A stretch of 64,000 nt of DNA. It comes from Enchytraeus crypticus. Its lineage: Eukaryota; Annelida; Clitellata; Enchytraeida; Enchytraeidae. The stretch is from positions 108,501 through 172,500 of the forward strand of contig CAJHZI010000558.1 in the NCBI GenBank assembly GCA_905160935.1, given 5' to 3'. Below, piece after piece: positions 32,301 to 45,887 of the stretch. Positions within the stretch are counted from its first letter, which is position 1. Every line of letters starts with the position of its first letter. A program made the translations under genes and the position numbers. The notes beneath the pieces were generated by a model that did not search any database, was not told the DNA's origin, and saw nothing but the letters and a program-made list of their open reading frames with translations.

Positions 32301-32310
32301 TGTTTTATTA

Positions 32311-33475
32311 TTACTATAGGATGATAGATTACCTGACTATAAATTCGTTTGTATGATGACATAGGTAAATGAAATAAAGAGAGTAACACGAGTCCTGTGG
32401 CATCACTGAGATCTGTCAAAAGTCAAGACTGTCATAACCAAAGAATGCTGTGGTAATAGCCAAAGATGGTTATGAACTCATTCAGTGTTGAGATAAATTT
32501 GTCAAACTTTGGTACCGATATTTCTTGTCGGCGTGGCACCTGTGCTATATTTACAATCTCGATTGTTTACTTCCGAAACACGTAAAATGTTGAAGGATTT
32601 AACATTCTTAACTTATTACTAAATTAGGTTAGAATATTCCGGAAGTAAATGACATCTCTTTACTAGCTATTTTTACATAGGTATTGGAGCTAACTGTTAC
32701 TGCCATGCCGTAATGTGTTGATATATTTGGTGTAAATATAATTTACTGAAGCTTGCTTAAGCATAAAAATTAATTTGCACAAATCTTAGGTATCTTATAT
32801 ACTCTAAAGTAAATTTTGCTAATTCGGTATGTAAACTTATATTTATATTATTCATTTATGGTTATAGTTATTGATTAAATAGCGATATCTATTTAGTATA
32901 CTCGAAATAATTATATAAAGTTGTCCATCTTCCGAAATTGATTTTACTAATTAAGTAAGATATACATATATACACACTTGAGCGCCCTGTCTAATTTAAG
33001 TTCTATCTGTGAACTCAGTGCTTCGGCTTTTCTCCCAATGTTGCCTTAACTAATGAGAGATTATTGACATTTTCACAATTTATTCAAAGCTGCCAGCAAT
33101 TTGGTACCACAACTTATTCGCTACTTCAAAAAGAAGATATAAAACCCTGCTATGAAAAGAAGCTTAATATTTTTGAAAATTTATAATTATTGACAAGCAC
33201 TGTTATTGATAAAATCATCTAAGGGGCCAGTGACATGTTTGGCTTCAGATACTTTTTTTGAGCATTTTCACTGTTTAGCCAAATTACTATTAGTGTGTAT
33301 GTAGTTGTTGATTTTGTTGGATATTTTTAGTAGAAAACATATATATAATTTTAGGTTTTTGCAATTTACATACTACTGTTATCATTCATTTGAAATATTA
33401 ATGATTCATGCTGCAATCTGAAAATAATACAAACAGTATGCAATGTGTTAAAATTTTTGTGCTATATATTATGTC
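32311..33475. other. Intergenic; no gene recognised
   Basis: AT-rich sequence upstream of PLEKHA8 with no strong repeat or frame. Confidence 0.4.
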
Positions 33476-33479
33476 TTTT

Positions 33480-33730
33480 TTACCCCATGTTGTGTCCGGG
33501 TCGCTAAAGAATAGACCGACTGTCAACTCAGCTGCATGTGTTGTAGGAGGCGATTGAGTAAAAGCTGAGGAAGGCAAGGGGAAACCATATCAGAAGTCAT
33601 TTAATTCCCAAGCTATAGATACTTTGAAGGTATGGATCAGGCATAGTCTTTCATGAAGAGATAAGCTCGCTAATTAAGAGTGCTCTTTAGGTAGGAATAT
33701 GAGCCATTGGCAAAACACTTAAAAGAGAGA
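33480..33730 (+). mobile_element. Chimaeric repeat: family B head joined to another element
   Basis: CCCATGTTGTGTCCGGGTCG and AATAGACCGACTGTCAACTC match the family B head. From about 33560, AAAGCTGAGGAAGGCAAGGG and TTCCCAAGCTATAGATACTT match segments near 10640, 34220 and 50930. It ends just before PLEKHA8 exon 1. Confidence 0.55.
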
Positions 33731-33775
33731 ATGAATTTTGTTCGTTTGTAGAGGCAAAAAAGTAACGATATGGTG

Positions 33776-33815
33776 ATGGAAGGAATGCTTTGGAAGTGGA
33801 CTAACTACTTTAGTG
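33776..33815 (+). CDS. PLEKHA8: PLEKHA8 exon 1
   Basis: Thirteen codons plus one base, [13 protein letters not shown], with donor GTAAGA. It was found by searching for the missing start of the PH domain. The split Gly codon (G|GA) joins exon 2 exactly. Confidence 0.92.
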
Positions 33816-36800
33816 GTAAGAAAGTCTATTAAACATGTAATTAGGCAGATTTTATTTTGGTTTAATTAGTTGAATAATGTAACTACACTGGTTACTTGAG
33901 TACTATAAAAAATCTTTCACAATATAAAGCTGATATTTATTTTCTTATAGTCGTTGATGTTGTAAATTATATAGTATTCGACATTTAGGCATCTCTGATG
34001 ACAAAATGCTTAAACAGAGGCTGTAATCTGTACTGTTTCTCAAAAAACAAGCCCCTCTAGTTTATTGTAATTTGATAATGGAAGTAGCGATTTATGTTCT
34101 GTTTGACTCCCTATCAGGTTTGACAATTGGACGGATTTCCTCAAATTCAGATAAGTGTTGTAGTTAAAGGTAAACAGGATTGTTTTCTGTAGGAATGACG
34201 CCCCTGCCCAGTAAATGTTAGTTGAAGCTGAGGAAGGCACAAGGGGCCCACCTCGTTATAAGCAGAATCCCTCAAGAATAACGGTATTTCAAAAGGAATG
34301 TTATAGATGATTTAAAGATCCACTCGTATGTGGACGCAAAGACGAAAACGGAAGATAGAGAATAGTGGAGGCGTTATGTACCATGGACCTGCCAGTAGAC
34401 AGTGCACTAAGAGAGACTTGTAGTTATAGTTCTGGAAACCATGGTCGCGTGACTGTTGGTTGGTATATTGTAGGATGGCAGCTGCGTTGGTTCGTACTGG
34501 AGAATGGTATTTTATCCTATTACAAATCTGAAGATGACGTCAACAACGGTTGCAAGGGTTCAGTGAAAGTGTCTGCTTGCGATGTTTCAGGTTATTCTCT
34601 AAGAATTCTAATTCCTACTGAAGATTGATTTTATTATGTGTTGTAAATTTTTAAGAGTTTCTCTATCCTGTGAAGAACATGCTTTTAAGACTTGTCTACT
34701 TGTAGTAGAACTTTTGATTTTTCAATAAATTATTGCAAAAGTGCACAAAATCAGTAGCAATGATTAATAATATTTAAGACAATTTGTAAACCACTGCTGT
34801 GTGATGCAGTACCTGTATTGATTTCACTTCATCGAATGCTTCAACAAATGTTAATCATTTTGCTCTTAAATCATTAAGATCATCATGCTGTAGTATAATT
34901 ACTTTTTAAATATAAAGTTACAAGGATTAATAATGTAAAGTTTTACCGATTTGTAGACATTTTTACTAGTTTAGATATTAATTTAAATGTAATTGTTATT
35001 TAGCTTATTATTACTATTGAACTCTTTCTGTAAAGTAGTCTTGAAATTCGAGTTGGGCCATGACACTGCTATATAAGTTTTTGTTGTTAATAATAATAAT
35101 AATTTACTGTCAAATGAAATTTTAAAAACTTCATAAAAAACTTATAAATTTTGTGCTGTTGCTGTTTTAGTTCACCCGACAGATTTCACTCGTCTAGATC
35201 TAATCATTCCTGGTGAGGCACACTTCTACGTTAGAGCGGCCACCCCTCAGGAGCGTCAGCAGTGGCTTGTGGCTCTGGGCACAGCCAAGGCCTGTCTTAC
35301 CACGGGACCGCTGCCATCTTCCTCTGCCCTCGACACTCCCCCAGGTATCTGGTCGTTGTAGCTCTAAATGCAACTTTCTACCGCGTTGAGCCGATGGCAT
35401 GCATGTTGGATAGTAGTCTGACTTCAGAGCAGTAGGTGCAGGGTTTAAATTTTGTGCTATCAAGTATCAGTGATATGCTTTTAAGATAGGAAATTGATGT
35501 TAAGCTAGGTTTTGCCTTTAAAATGCTCTATATAATTTACTAAATCATTTTGTACATGCTCTCTGTCTTAAATTAATACACTGGTGAATAACTTCTGAAT
35601 GGAAGAATTTCTTTAATTCCTTAACTAACTCCTTCCTTTACTGACTGTTGTACCACTATTTAAGTTTACTAGTTTGACATTTTCTTAAAATTTAATTCAA
35701 TTTATCTTGATAATTGAAGACGCAGAGATTCAAATATTGCTTCACTATCTCCATTTTCTTTTTCATCCGTTTTCTGAAGAATGTACTTTAATGCATCATT
35801 GTGTGATCAATTGACAGTTTATGTAATTTATTTTTATACATAATATACAGTAGATACCTATAACTATTATGGCAATATAATATATTTTCAAATTGTTACC
35901 TAATTGCTACCTAATGCATTGTGATGATGTTTCGTTAACTTTGTTATTAACCAGAATTGAGACAGTTTCTACACTCAAGCCTTGAATATTGTTCCCGTTA
36001 TTGTACTGTTAATATTTTGTACTTTGTGTGTACTTATTGCTAATTTTAAAATGATGATTAATGTCTTCTTAATTCTTACGTAGAGCCATAATTTTCTACT
36101 TAATATTTCTCAGATTATTTGTCTCTTTTATGGTATTGCTATTATATTATTATTATATTGTTACAATATTATTATTTTATTACAATTATTTTACTATTGT
36201 TAGATTGTTTGTTATTGTTACTCATCATCATCATCATCTTCCCTTGAATCCCAGTTTAACTAGGGTCGGGATACGAATAGACTGTCTCAAATCCTCTCTG
36301 TCCTACATCATATCATCAGTCAATCTCCTGTTTGAGACTTTTCCATGCATGTATGTTATTGTAACTAATACTATAATATTTTGTTATATGTCTTTTGTCC
36401 CTAAAAACTATCATTATATCTGTTAATATGATAGACGAGGAGCGACTGAGAGTAAAGAAGAGTGAACTGCGTCTATACAGTGATCTGCTCATGCAGCAAG
36501 TCCACAGTGTCAAGTGCTCAATACAGAATGAACAGGGTCCTAACAGAGAGGTTTGCCGCTAGTTCCATGCTCTTATTGTTCATGTTCCATATCTCACTTA
36601 GTGCACTGCCTACGGGCAGATCCACTGCCTGCTAGCAGGTCCATGGTTGCTAACGCCTCCACCAATCTCTATCTTCAGTTTTCCTCTTCATGCCCACATA
36701 TGAGACAAGTAGATCATTAAATCATCTAACATTCCTTTTGATATACCATTATTCTTGGGGGATTTTGCTTATGATGAAGTGGGCCCCCTATGTCTTCCTC

Positions 36801-39800
36801 AGCTTCGACTAATATAACTGGATTTAACTTGTACGATATCCTTAAATCTCCATTTTTATAGCCGTATTTTGGTCAGATTTACTAAATTATAAATGATTAA
36901 ATGTCATAATTTCTTTAATTACTTATTTATCATGTAGTTCTTATTTAAGTTTTGTATTTTTGATAATATTAACTCTACATTCATCATCATCATCTTCCCT
37001 TTAATCCCAGTTTAACTAGGGTCGGGATACGAATAGACCTTCTCCACTCCTCTCTGTCCTATACCATATTAAAATCTCTTCCATTAGTTTTAGAAAGTTT
37101 TGTAATAATTTCTGGAGCCTAGGCGCTCACCAGCCGAATGCACTTTCTGACGTTGTTTTAGATCTTAGAGCTTTAATTGTCTTCTACGACACGTGCAGTT
37201 TCCGATTAGTCTATTCTTCAAACAACCCGTGGAATATTAACTCTACATTGGAAATCTGATTAAATAATTAAATAAAGTAATTATGCAAAAATTATAAATA
37301 AGGTGATTATATAGTAAATTCATTGCATTAATGTAGGAATTAAATGAAGCTACTTCTCTGCTGAGTGCTACTTGTGATACCTTCATCAAAACATTGGATG
37401 AATGCGTCTCATTGGCTAACGCCAAGCTAAGTGTTTCATCCAGTGTTAGCGATACTACAAACGGTGGCAAAAATACATCGAGTCCTACTTCTCTTCACCG
37501 ATCTACCATGGTAATGTACTTATGCTTCTTCCTTGAAGTTTTCTTTCTTTAAATGTCATAGCTGACATTATCGAATGTGATTTTTTAAATTTTTTTGTCA
37601 AAATGTTTTTGCTATGCACCTTAATTGAAACATTTGTCAAATCTTTATTTGTTTCTTTCTTTATTTGTTTTTTGATTGAGCTAAGCTAGTGGCTCTTTGA
37701 AAGTTGTTCGACAATAAATCCTTAATTGCAGAATCCATATCCAGTGCTCACCCATCACTGATATACTAACGAGCTGGAAACTGACGTTAAACTTTGTCTT
37801 TAGCTTTATTGTTGTAGTTAGTATTCTGTAATTAGGAATATTTTCTATAATTTTTTAAAGAATATATATCGTTTAATTTTTGGCGGAATTACATCATAAC
37901 GATGAAAACAATGTCAGTCTGTAAAAAATTAAAATATTCAATTTAAAGTCGTTCAACTAATTGCTATAAAATATAATGTTCAGAAAAGAAGGCAATTTAA
38001 GAGGAAATTGCATATGATGTCATGCACATTCTCAACTAATCAAAATCAAAAATTAAAAGCTGATCAAAAGCAGATGTATATTGCTAATGTACTTAAATTA
38101 GCAATATACATGTAATAAGCTGCTTTTGATCTCTGTAAAGTCTTAGATTGACTTCAATAGATCAGAAATTTATCTTTACCTGTTTGTATAGGATAATGAA
38201 TGAGCTTTTAAATTTATGTCAATAATTAGAAAGAAAATTTTATATAGATAAATTAACACTGCCTTTGCACTAGATACTAAAATGTTCATGTACAAGTGTT
38301 AGTGAAAATTTCAGTATTGCAGTTGAAAAATGTACATTCAGTACAAAAATAATATACCTCTCCAACTTACGTGTATATTCATTCAACTGTTTCTTCACAG
38401 AGCATTAAATCTGCCATGGGCAGACGCTCCTTCATGTTTTCTGCTCCGACAATATGGAACTTGCCATAAGATCTTCAATCTTGTAATTGTATTGGTACTT
38501 TCCTTGACAAGCTAAAAACTCATCTATTTCCTCCATAGGTCTAAATTTTGACCGGCTTGCTTTGGATCATGGACTTTCAATGTTTTGATCTCGCTTTCTC
38601 TTGTGGTCTCTGTGTACTCTGTCGTCATCATGTGATGCCTTGGCGCCTCTTTGTGTAGAGTCTGCAAGAGACGTCTCTGACATTGCCTTATGGCAAGGAA
38701 CCGGACGTTAAATTGTTATTGATTGATTGATTGATTGATTGATAGGTAACGTCTTGGAATCAAACCCCTGTGCCACGTGTAAAATCTGCTGAAAGGTAAA
38801 TATAAATTGTCGTTTTACTTGCATGCTTTAATTATTCAGACTATATCAGTGTTGAGCCCGTGACGAAGTCGACTATTACAAACTACATTTAAATTTATAT
38901 TACTAAAAATTTTAATATAATAATATAAGTAATATAGTAGTACTATTTATACTACTTAGTATCAATGTAAATTTATATGAAGTTGAATATTTATTGATTA
39001 TTTAGTTTATATTTTATATCTAATTTATTTTGTTCATCCACTGAGGGATGTGAGAATAATATGGAGAAATAACTCTGTATTTTGCGTAGGCAGATTAGGC
39101 TATAAACAAATAATTTAGGAAGCGACATAGAGTAAAAGTGAATTCAAACCTCTTATTGGTCTGTCAGTACGTATGGATATCTCAGAAGTTTGAAGAAGAT
39201 TAATTGGGTTTCTAAACTTTCTATGCTGACTGCCGTTTAGCACTGCTTGCTGCCAATATTATATTAGTCGTTGAGTAGAGTTAGTAAATGTTGGCACATT
39301 TTTTTATATTTACTTGTATTTAAATACTTGCAGAACGAAATGCTATTTGCTTTGCTACAATCTATTGTAGCGGTTTTATTTTAAAATGGTTATACGAGTG
39401 CACTACACTATATTTCTCCTGAAATTTAGCAGCATTCAAATTTATGTATTTATATTGTATTTCTTCTATTGTGTTATGTATATGTATTTCTTACTGTATT
39501 ATTAACTTCGTATTTAAATGTTTATGAAGTTTGAGAGTTAGATATCTTCTGCTGTCACTTCTATCTATATATTAGTACTAGCCGTACTTTAAATGTCTGT
39601 TCTCAGATCTAGGATAGTTCGAAGCCATTGCACTAACAAAGGTCGTGATGGTATAGTAGTGGGGTATGTACGTAGTATTGAAGAACTAAGTAATTTTCAC
39701 GACGACTAAGTGCTTCTCAAATGTGCCACAATTCTGAAACTTTATTAACATAATTAAGACTGCATGACTCTTTCACATATTTGTATGCTCTAAAATTATA

Positions 39801-42800
39801 TTTCTATTACATGTCTAATGTAATACTGCAATATTCATTCTGTTTATTTAAGGAAATGGCTTAATCATACTGTTTCACTAAAGGATATAGCTTTATTGGA
39901 ATATTACATGATGAAGAAATGGTTTCACTAAGTATATTTTTACACTGTAATAAAATAGGTAATTTCTCAAGTGTTCACTTAATTAACAGGTTCATTTGAC
40001 AAATCTCCAACACGTAAGGAGTGAAGTGCAAGAACTTTGCTTGAGCATGAATCTTACATAGCAGCAGACTATTATCATAGGATACATAATCATAGTCTGC
40101 TACTACACTTACGTAAGATTGCTCCATTAGTTAATATAGTTTATCCATATGCAATTGCTATATCGTGTGCCTTCCGTGAAATTACTTTTTTAACTTAAAA
40201 AGAAGCTACTAAAGTGGTTTTCTATTGCTCGAATCTCGTGAAATTTAGAATTTGTCTATTTTCAAAAAGTTTTTGGATTCATTAAGAAAATGGATCCTTC
40301 GCAAAAATTAATTTCACTGTGTATACAATAGTAATGTACAAAATAGATAACGAAGTAACAGTTTTCGATAATAGTGTAATTGTTTAAATTAACATTAATA
40401 CTCGAACAAGGTTCTAAGATATAACATGGAAGCCTTTGAAGTTAATGCTGCTGCCTCTGTTTTTATATCTTTTTGATGATAATAGTGCATCTGGGGAAAT
40501 CAACCAAATTTTTTCTTCAAGTTTTAGAATCAAGGAATTAGTGTATTGCTCTGGGACTGCTACTATATACTGCAGAAATCTGTTATTTTGGTAGCAGACT
40601 TTGCTTTTATTGGTTTATTATTTGATTTTATATTTATCTGAATAAGGAAGTGAGTTATTGATTGATTTGATTAACGTTTATTGGCTGATTTGACTGACTG
40701 CTGGATATATGGTGAAATGGAGTGATTGACTGGTTGTGCCTGGTGCTTCTGAATTGTGTTAGCTACCTCTGTTCTTCATGATTCAGTAGCTAGAAACTTA
40801 TAAAAGTGCTTTTTAAGAATTTGAAAAATGTACTTCTACGTTATTGAAAGAGCAGGAATTGAATGCTGAATTGTTTGCATTGTTTTGAATAGTGAATTGA
40901 CAACTAAAGATCTGTATCTGGGATAGCATTCTTAGTAAAGCTAATGTTAACGTCAGTTTCCTCACTCGAAAGCGATGTCAGTGACGGGCGAGCCCAGGAT
41001 ACCCTGCACATAGTATTCTTAGATGAGAATAGAAGAACGATAGGCTTTTATGGTTATTATAAGAGCTTTGAATATTTGTGTATTTACAAGTCAACACTCT
41101 GAGGAAGAAATCGAGTATGTGCTCCTGCTAATTTAATTGCCGTGTGGTTTCCTTAGTTTCCCTAATTAAATTTTAATCCTTTATATTAGTGGACTAGGCT
41201 TCATGCCGTGTTGACCTTTTGTCGGAGTACTATTAGAAAATATTGAACTCTTTAAATACATATCTCGTAGTTACGTTAAGTGTCCAAAAACATTAGCCGC
41301 TTTTTTCTAGGCACCTCCTTTAACAGTCGCTAGTGCTGCTGAAATAGACGTTAAATTTTACTCCTATTGTGGTGATATTTTCGATATATTGTCTAATTTT
41401 GTGCAGGCCTATATTATATTCTTTATTTCTAAGTGTTACTGTTCATTATTGTATAGGATTTTTCAATAGAAAACTGCTACTGCTTAGAGATGATTAGAAA
41501 TAATTTCTGAACTTACTGTAGTTCTTTGAATTAGTTCAAGGCTCTTATAAATCACTGGGATGTGGGCAATTCTCAACTAGTGTTTGTAGTTTTGAAAAAG
41601 CTTTTGTGTTGATTAGCTCATAATGTTTGGAAGATAACATAAATATATCATTGAATCCGGTATACAGATTTCGATAGTATTTTATTTGGTACTTCCTTCT
41701 TGAATGAGTATTGCTAAAATATTGAAAGTATTAATTAAATATTACAGCTTCCTCTTTTACAAAATTTTTGTAGTGTCTTCCTTTGTAAAGTTTTGATGCT
41801 TCCGTATGCAGTAGTTTTTCTTTCTTCATTATATAAGCAGAGAACCCGTATTGTGTCTGTGTTACCCGTGTTGTGTCGGGGTAGCAGAAGAATAGACCAA
41901 CCGTAGACTGCCAAAAGGTAAAAAGCCATAAAGTAAAAGGCCATAAAGCACTAAGATCCAAACCAACTCCAGAAAGGGCATTCGGTTGATGAACACCTAG
42001 GCTTCAGATATTGCAACAAAATTGTCTAAAACGAATAGAAAAATGATGATCTATTTTAATCCCAACCCTAGCTGAATTTGAATCGGAGGAATTTAAAGCA
42101 TTTTAGATGAGACCGTTTAGATGGGGTAGATTCGGCTTCATATTGTATTGATTACATGCAGATGCGGCAATTGTTACACGTTGGTGTCCTGCTCGATAGT
42201 CATAGGGCTCCTGAGGAGCCACAAACCATTGTTCACAGTCACATTTCATTGTGTATTGTTGTGTTACTTTGGAAAGTCTAGTGGTATGAAAGAAATAAAC
42301 AGATCAATTATGTAATTGGAAATGGTTGACAACTGTATGCCCAAATGGTTTCAACTGAATGCCCCTTCTGACATATGTTCACAATTGTTACGTGCGTTGT
42401 AGGTTGAAAACACATCTCTTCCCTCCCTAGACTTTTTTCATCCTGCCTGACTGTTTTTTTGATCACCGGACCGGCACCGTTTAGGATCTTCTTTCTCTTC
42501 AGCACATTTTTTTCAGACCGTTTGGGGTGAATTGATTTGTGGTGACATGTAATGGGGGGACGTCCCTGACATCATCCTTTTATGAGGAAACTTAAAGCTT
42601 TATTATTAATATTATTACTATGAAATGGTTGAAATGGTTAACAGATGCTCGGGCCGCCACCAGTCGGGTAGACGCGTAAGAACCCAGTCCTGTGACGAGG
42701 ACTCCCGGCTCTCAGACGGGTCATATCCGCACTCTTCCGGTGGAACTCCCACCGGAGTGAAAGATGACGTGTTCCTGGAGTGCAACGGTTCACATCGTGA

Positions 42801-44108
42801 TGAGCATACCATTGACGAGTCGCATCTACCGACCTACTTCAGCAGTTTAGACTTTAGGTTACTACTGTTGTTAAGAGTTTTATGACTGGCAGTTGGTACC
42901 TGATTTGTTTTGTTTTGCTGAAGCCGACTAAAACAGTTACTGAGAAAAGAAACCAATTCATGAGCCCTAATTTCCTATGAATAAGGGTGGTTATCATAAA
43001 TAGGGTCGTTATCATAATAGGGGTGGTTGTCATATTAAGGGTGGTTATCACAATAAGGGTGGTTATCATAATAAGGGTGGTTATCATAATAAGGGTGGAT
43101 ATCATAATTAGGGTGATTATCATAATAAGAGTGGTTATGTTAATTAGGATGGTTATCATAATAAGGGACGCTATCATAATAAGGGTGATTATTATAATGA
43201 GGGTAGCTATCATAATAAGGGTGATTACTGATTACAATCACCCTTACAATCAATTACAAGAGATATACAATCTCTACATTAAGAGTTAAATGTATTCTTG
43301 TTTGTAGTTTTCCTGACATTCGTTTAACGGCTGATCTAGAAGTACCAACCATTCCGTTTCTTGATGCATGTCGAGCCATTCTACCCATTATCGGTTTGTT
43401 TAAAAACTTTAAAAGCTTAACTACTGTAACTTAACTAATTAATAGGCACATTCGTGAAATCTCGCTGTATGTGGAATGTTGCAATAGTGTTAAAGGGACA
43501 ATGGATAAACCATTGCTTTTAGTTGTACATATGCTTATTTGATTTTATTGTAGTACATGTTATTTTGTATCATGTTATTTTGTAACGTTAAATGAAATGT
43601 TATTTTAAAGAAGTTGGCCAAAGCAAAATTATCTAAAGTCTGTTACCCGGTTGTCAACATTTAGATCTCTGGTGAAGTAATCATTAATGATAATTAATTA
43701 AGGTTTGACGTAAAATTTAAATAGGACTTTGTTTGAGACAAATCAGCCTTTCTTTACACCAATGCTCCTCAATCGATGCCGATGTCATTATGTTTCTGGA
43801 GGCAGTGGTAAGGGTTGAAGTAAAAATCTGGGGTAATCTGCTGAGAAATATGAGGTTTCTGCAGATGATCAATGCGTTAATTTGATCATTTATCTGTCCC
43901 GAGGTGCAAGTTGGTGTGGAAGATGATGTATTCTGCTGCACTATGATTAAGTCATACGGCTATTTTTAATAAAGTTTATTTAACGTTTTTTATTTTTATG
44001 TTTTAGATAAACTCAATGAAAATGCCTTTGTTCCAGCAAAGCTGGATATTGTTGGAAATATAAAGGTATAAATCATTCTGATGTGATATATTACACACAC
44101 ACACACAC

Positions 44109-44144
<36 letters not shown>

Positions 44145-44174
44145 TGTATATCTGTATAATATATATATATAAAG

Positions 44175-44222
<48 letters not shown>

Positions 44223-44982
44223 TATATACAGACTGGGGCAAAAACAAATAATCCCCTAGCGAAATCTCAATAACTTTAAGAAAACTCAAAATATATTTAC
44301 GAAATTTACTGAGCTTCTAGGGGAGCAATTTCTGCGTATTTCCTGCAAGTTGATAAAAATCTATTGAGCAGGAAAAAAATTACAGTGCTTCAACGAAAGA
44401 AGTGCAAAAATCAGTTTTAACAAGGCTTTTTCAAACAAAAGTCTTAATAACTTGAACAAAACTAAAAACAGTTTTACAAATTTTTCGGAGCTTCCAGAAG
44501 AGGAATTTTTGCATATATCCTGCAAATTTGGTGAAAATATATTCAGAAGTCACAAAAATACAGCGTTTCTTTGGAAAAAATGTTAAAATCAATTTTAGCA
44601 GGCTTATTTAAACAAAAGTACCGGAAATTTTCTTCAAAATTTAGGAATAATTTAAACAGAAGAACGAATTTTAAGTATCTTTTATTGGAGTAGCTAACAA
44701 GGTAGTGCAGGCTTAAACTCCACCACTTAAGTAAACGGCCCTTTTCAGGGTTGCTATTTTCTTTAAAAGGAACGACTGACATTTCGGAAAGCCTTGTTAA
44801 AATTGATTTTAGCACTTTTCTCGTAGTAATGTTGTAATTTCGTAATTACTGAAAATATTTTAACCAAATTTGCAGGATATACGCAGAAATTCCTCTTCTA
44901 GATGCTCCGAAAATTTCGTAAAGATATTTTGAGTTTTCTTAAAGTTAAGATTTCGCTAGGGGATTATTTTTTTATGCCCCAG

Positions 44983-45053
<71 letters not shown>

Positions 45054-45780
45054 AAAGGAAATAGAGGCAGAGGTAGGCGGAGATTAAGAATATTAGATGA
45101 TTCAAAGATGCACTCATATGTGGACATGAAGAGGAAAGCGGAAGACAGAGAAGCATGGAGGCGTTATATATCATGGACCTGCCAGTTGGCAGGGCACTAA
45201 GATATATATATATATATATTATATATAATATTATATATTTATATACATATATATATATATACTAGCTGACCCGGCGGACTTCGTACCGCCTATCAACAAT
45301 ATCTATCTATCTATCTATCCATCTATCTATCTTAATATATAAAACAACCCGACTTTGTTTTATATATTAAGTTTTAAAAGAAGTTACGAAATTTTATTCC
45401 TAAGAAACTTAAAAAAAATTTCAAACTTTAAAAAATTAAAGTGACTCAAGCCAGAATCGAATCCTGGACCACCTGATCTAAAGTCTAGTATCTATACCAT
45501 TGAGCCATCGACACTTCCGGTTAAATTATGTTCAATTAATGATGTCAGCATATCAGATTAGAAAATCCTAATCTAAGATGTAAGTCACTCGACAGATGGG
45601 AGCATGTTATAATTTTGACGTGTTTTGATTTAGACCATTTTTTGGCCAAACCTCAATATTTTGTAAATATTTTATTGGCTATTATGCAGGGGCCGCTGGA
45701 AACGAATCCAAAATATCTGAGATCATTAAAATCTGTCCAGCCGTTCCTGAGTTATAAGTGCCATTACGAACACGACTTTG

Positions 45781-45830
<50 letters not shown>

Positions 45831-45838
45831 ATATATAT

Positions 45839-45887
<49 letters not shown>

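Noticed and set aside
35200-35463. 87-codon minus-strand frame
   Set aside because: Antisense shadow of PLEKHA8 exon 3, which has clear PH-domain homology on the plus strand.
42618-42812. 64-codon minus-strand frame
   Set aside because: Antisense shadow of PLEKHA8 exon 7.
45435-45505. Possible minus-strand tRNA gene
   Set aside because: The anticodon arm and acceptor stem do not pair well, and the block lies inside a dispersed repeat. Treated as SINE-derived.
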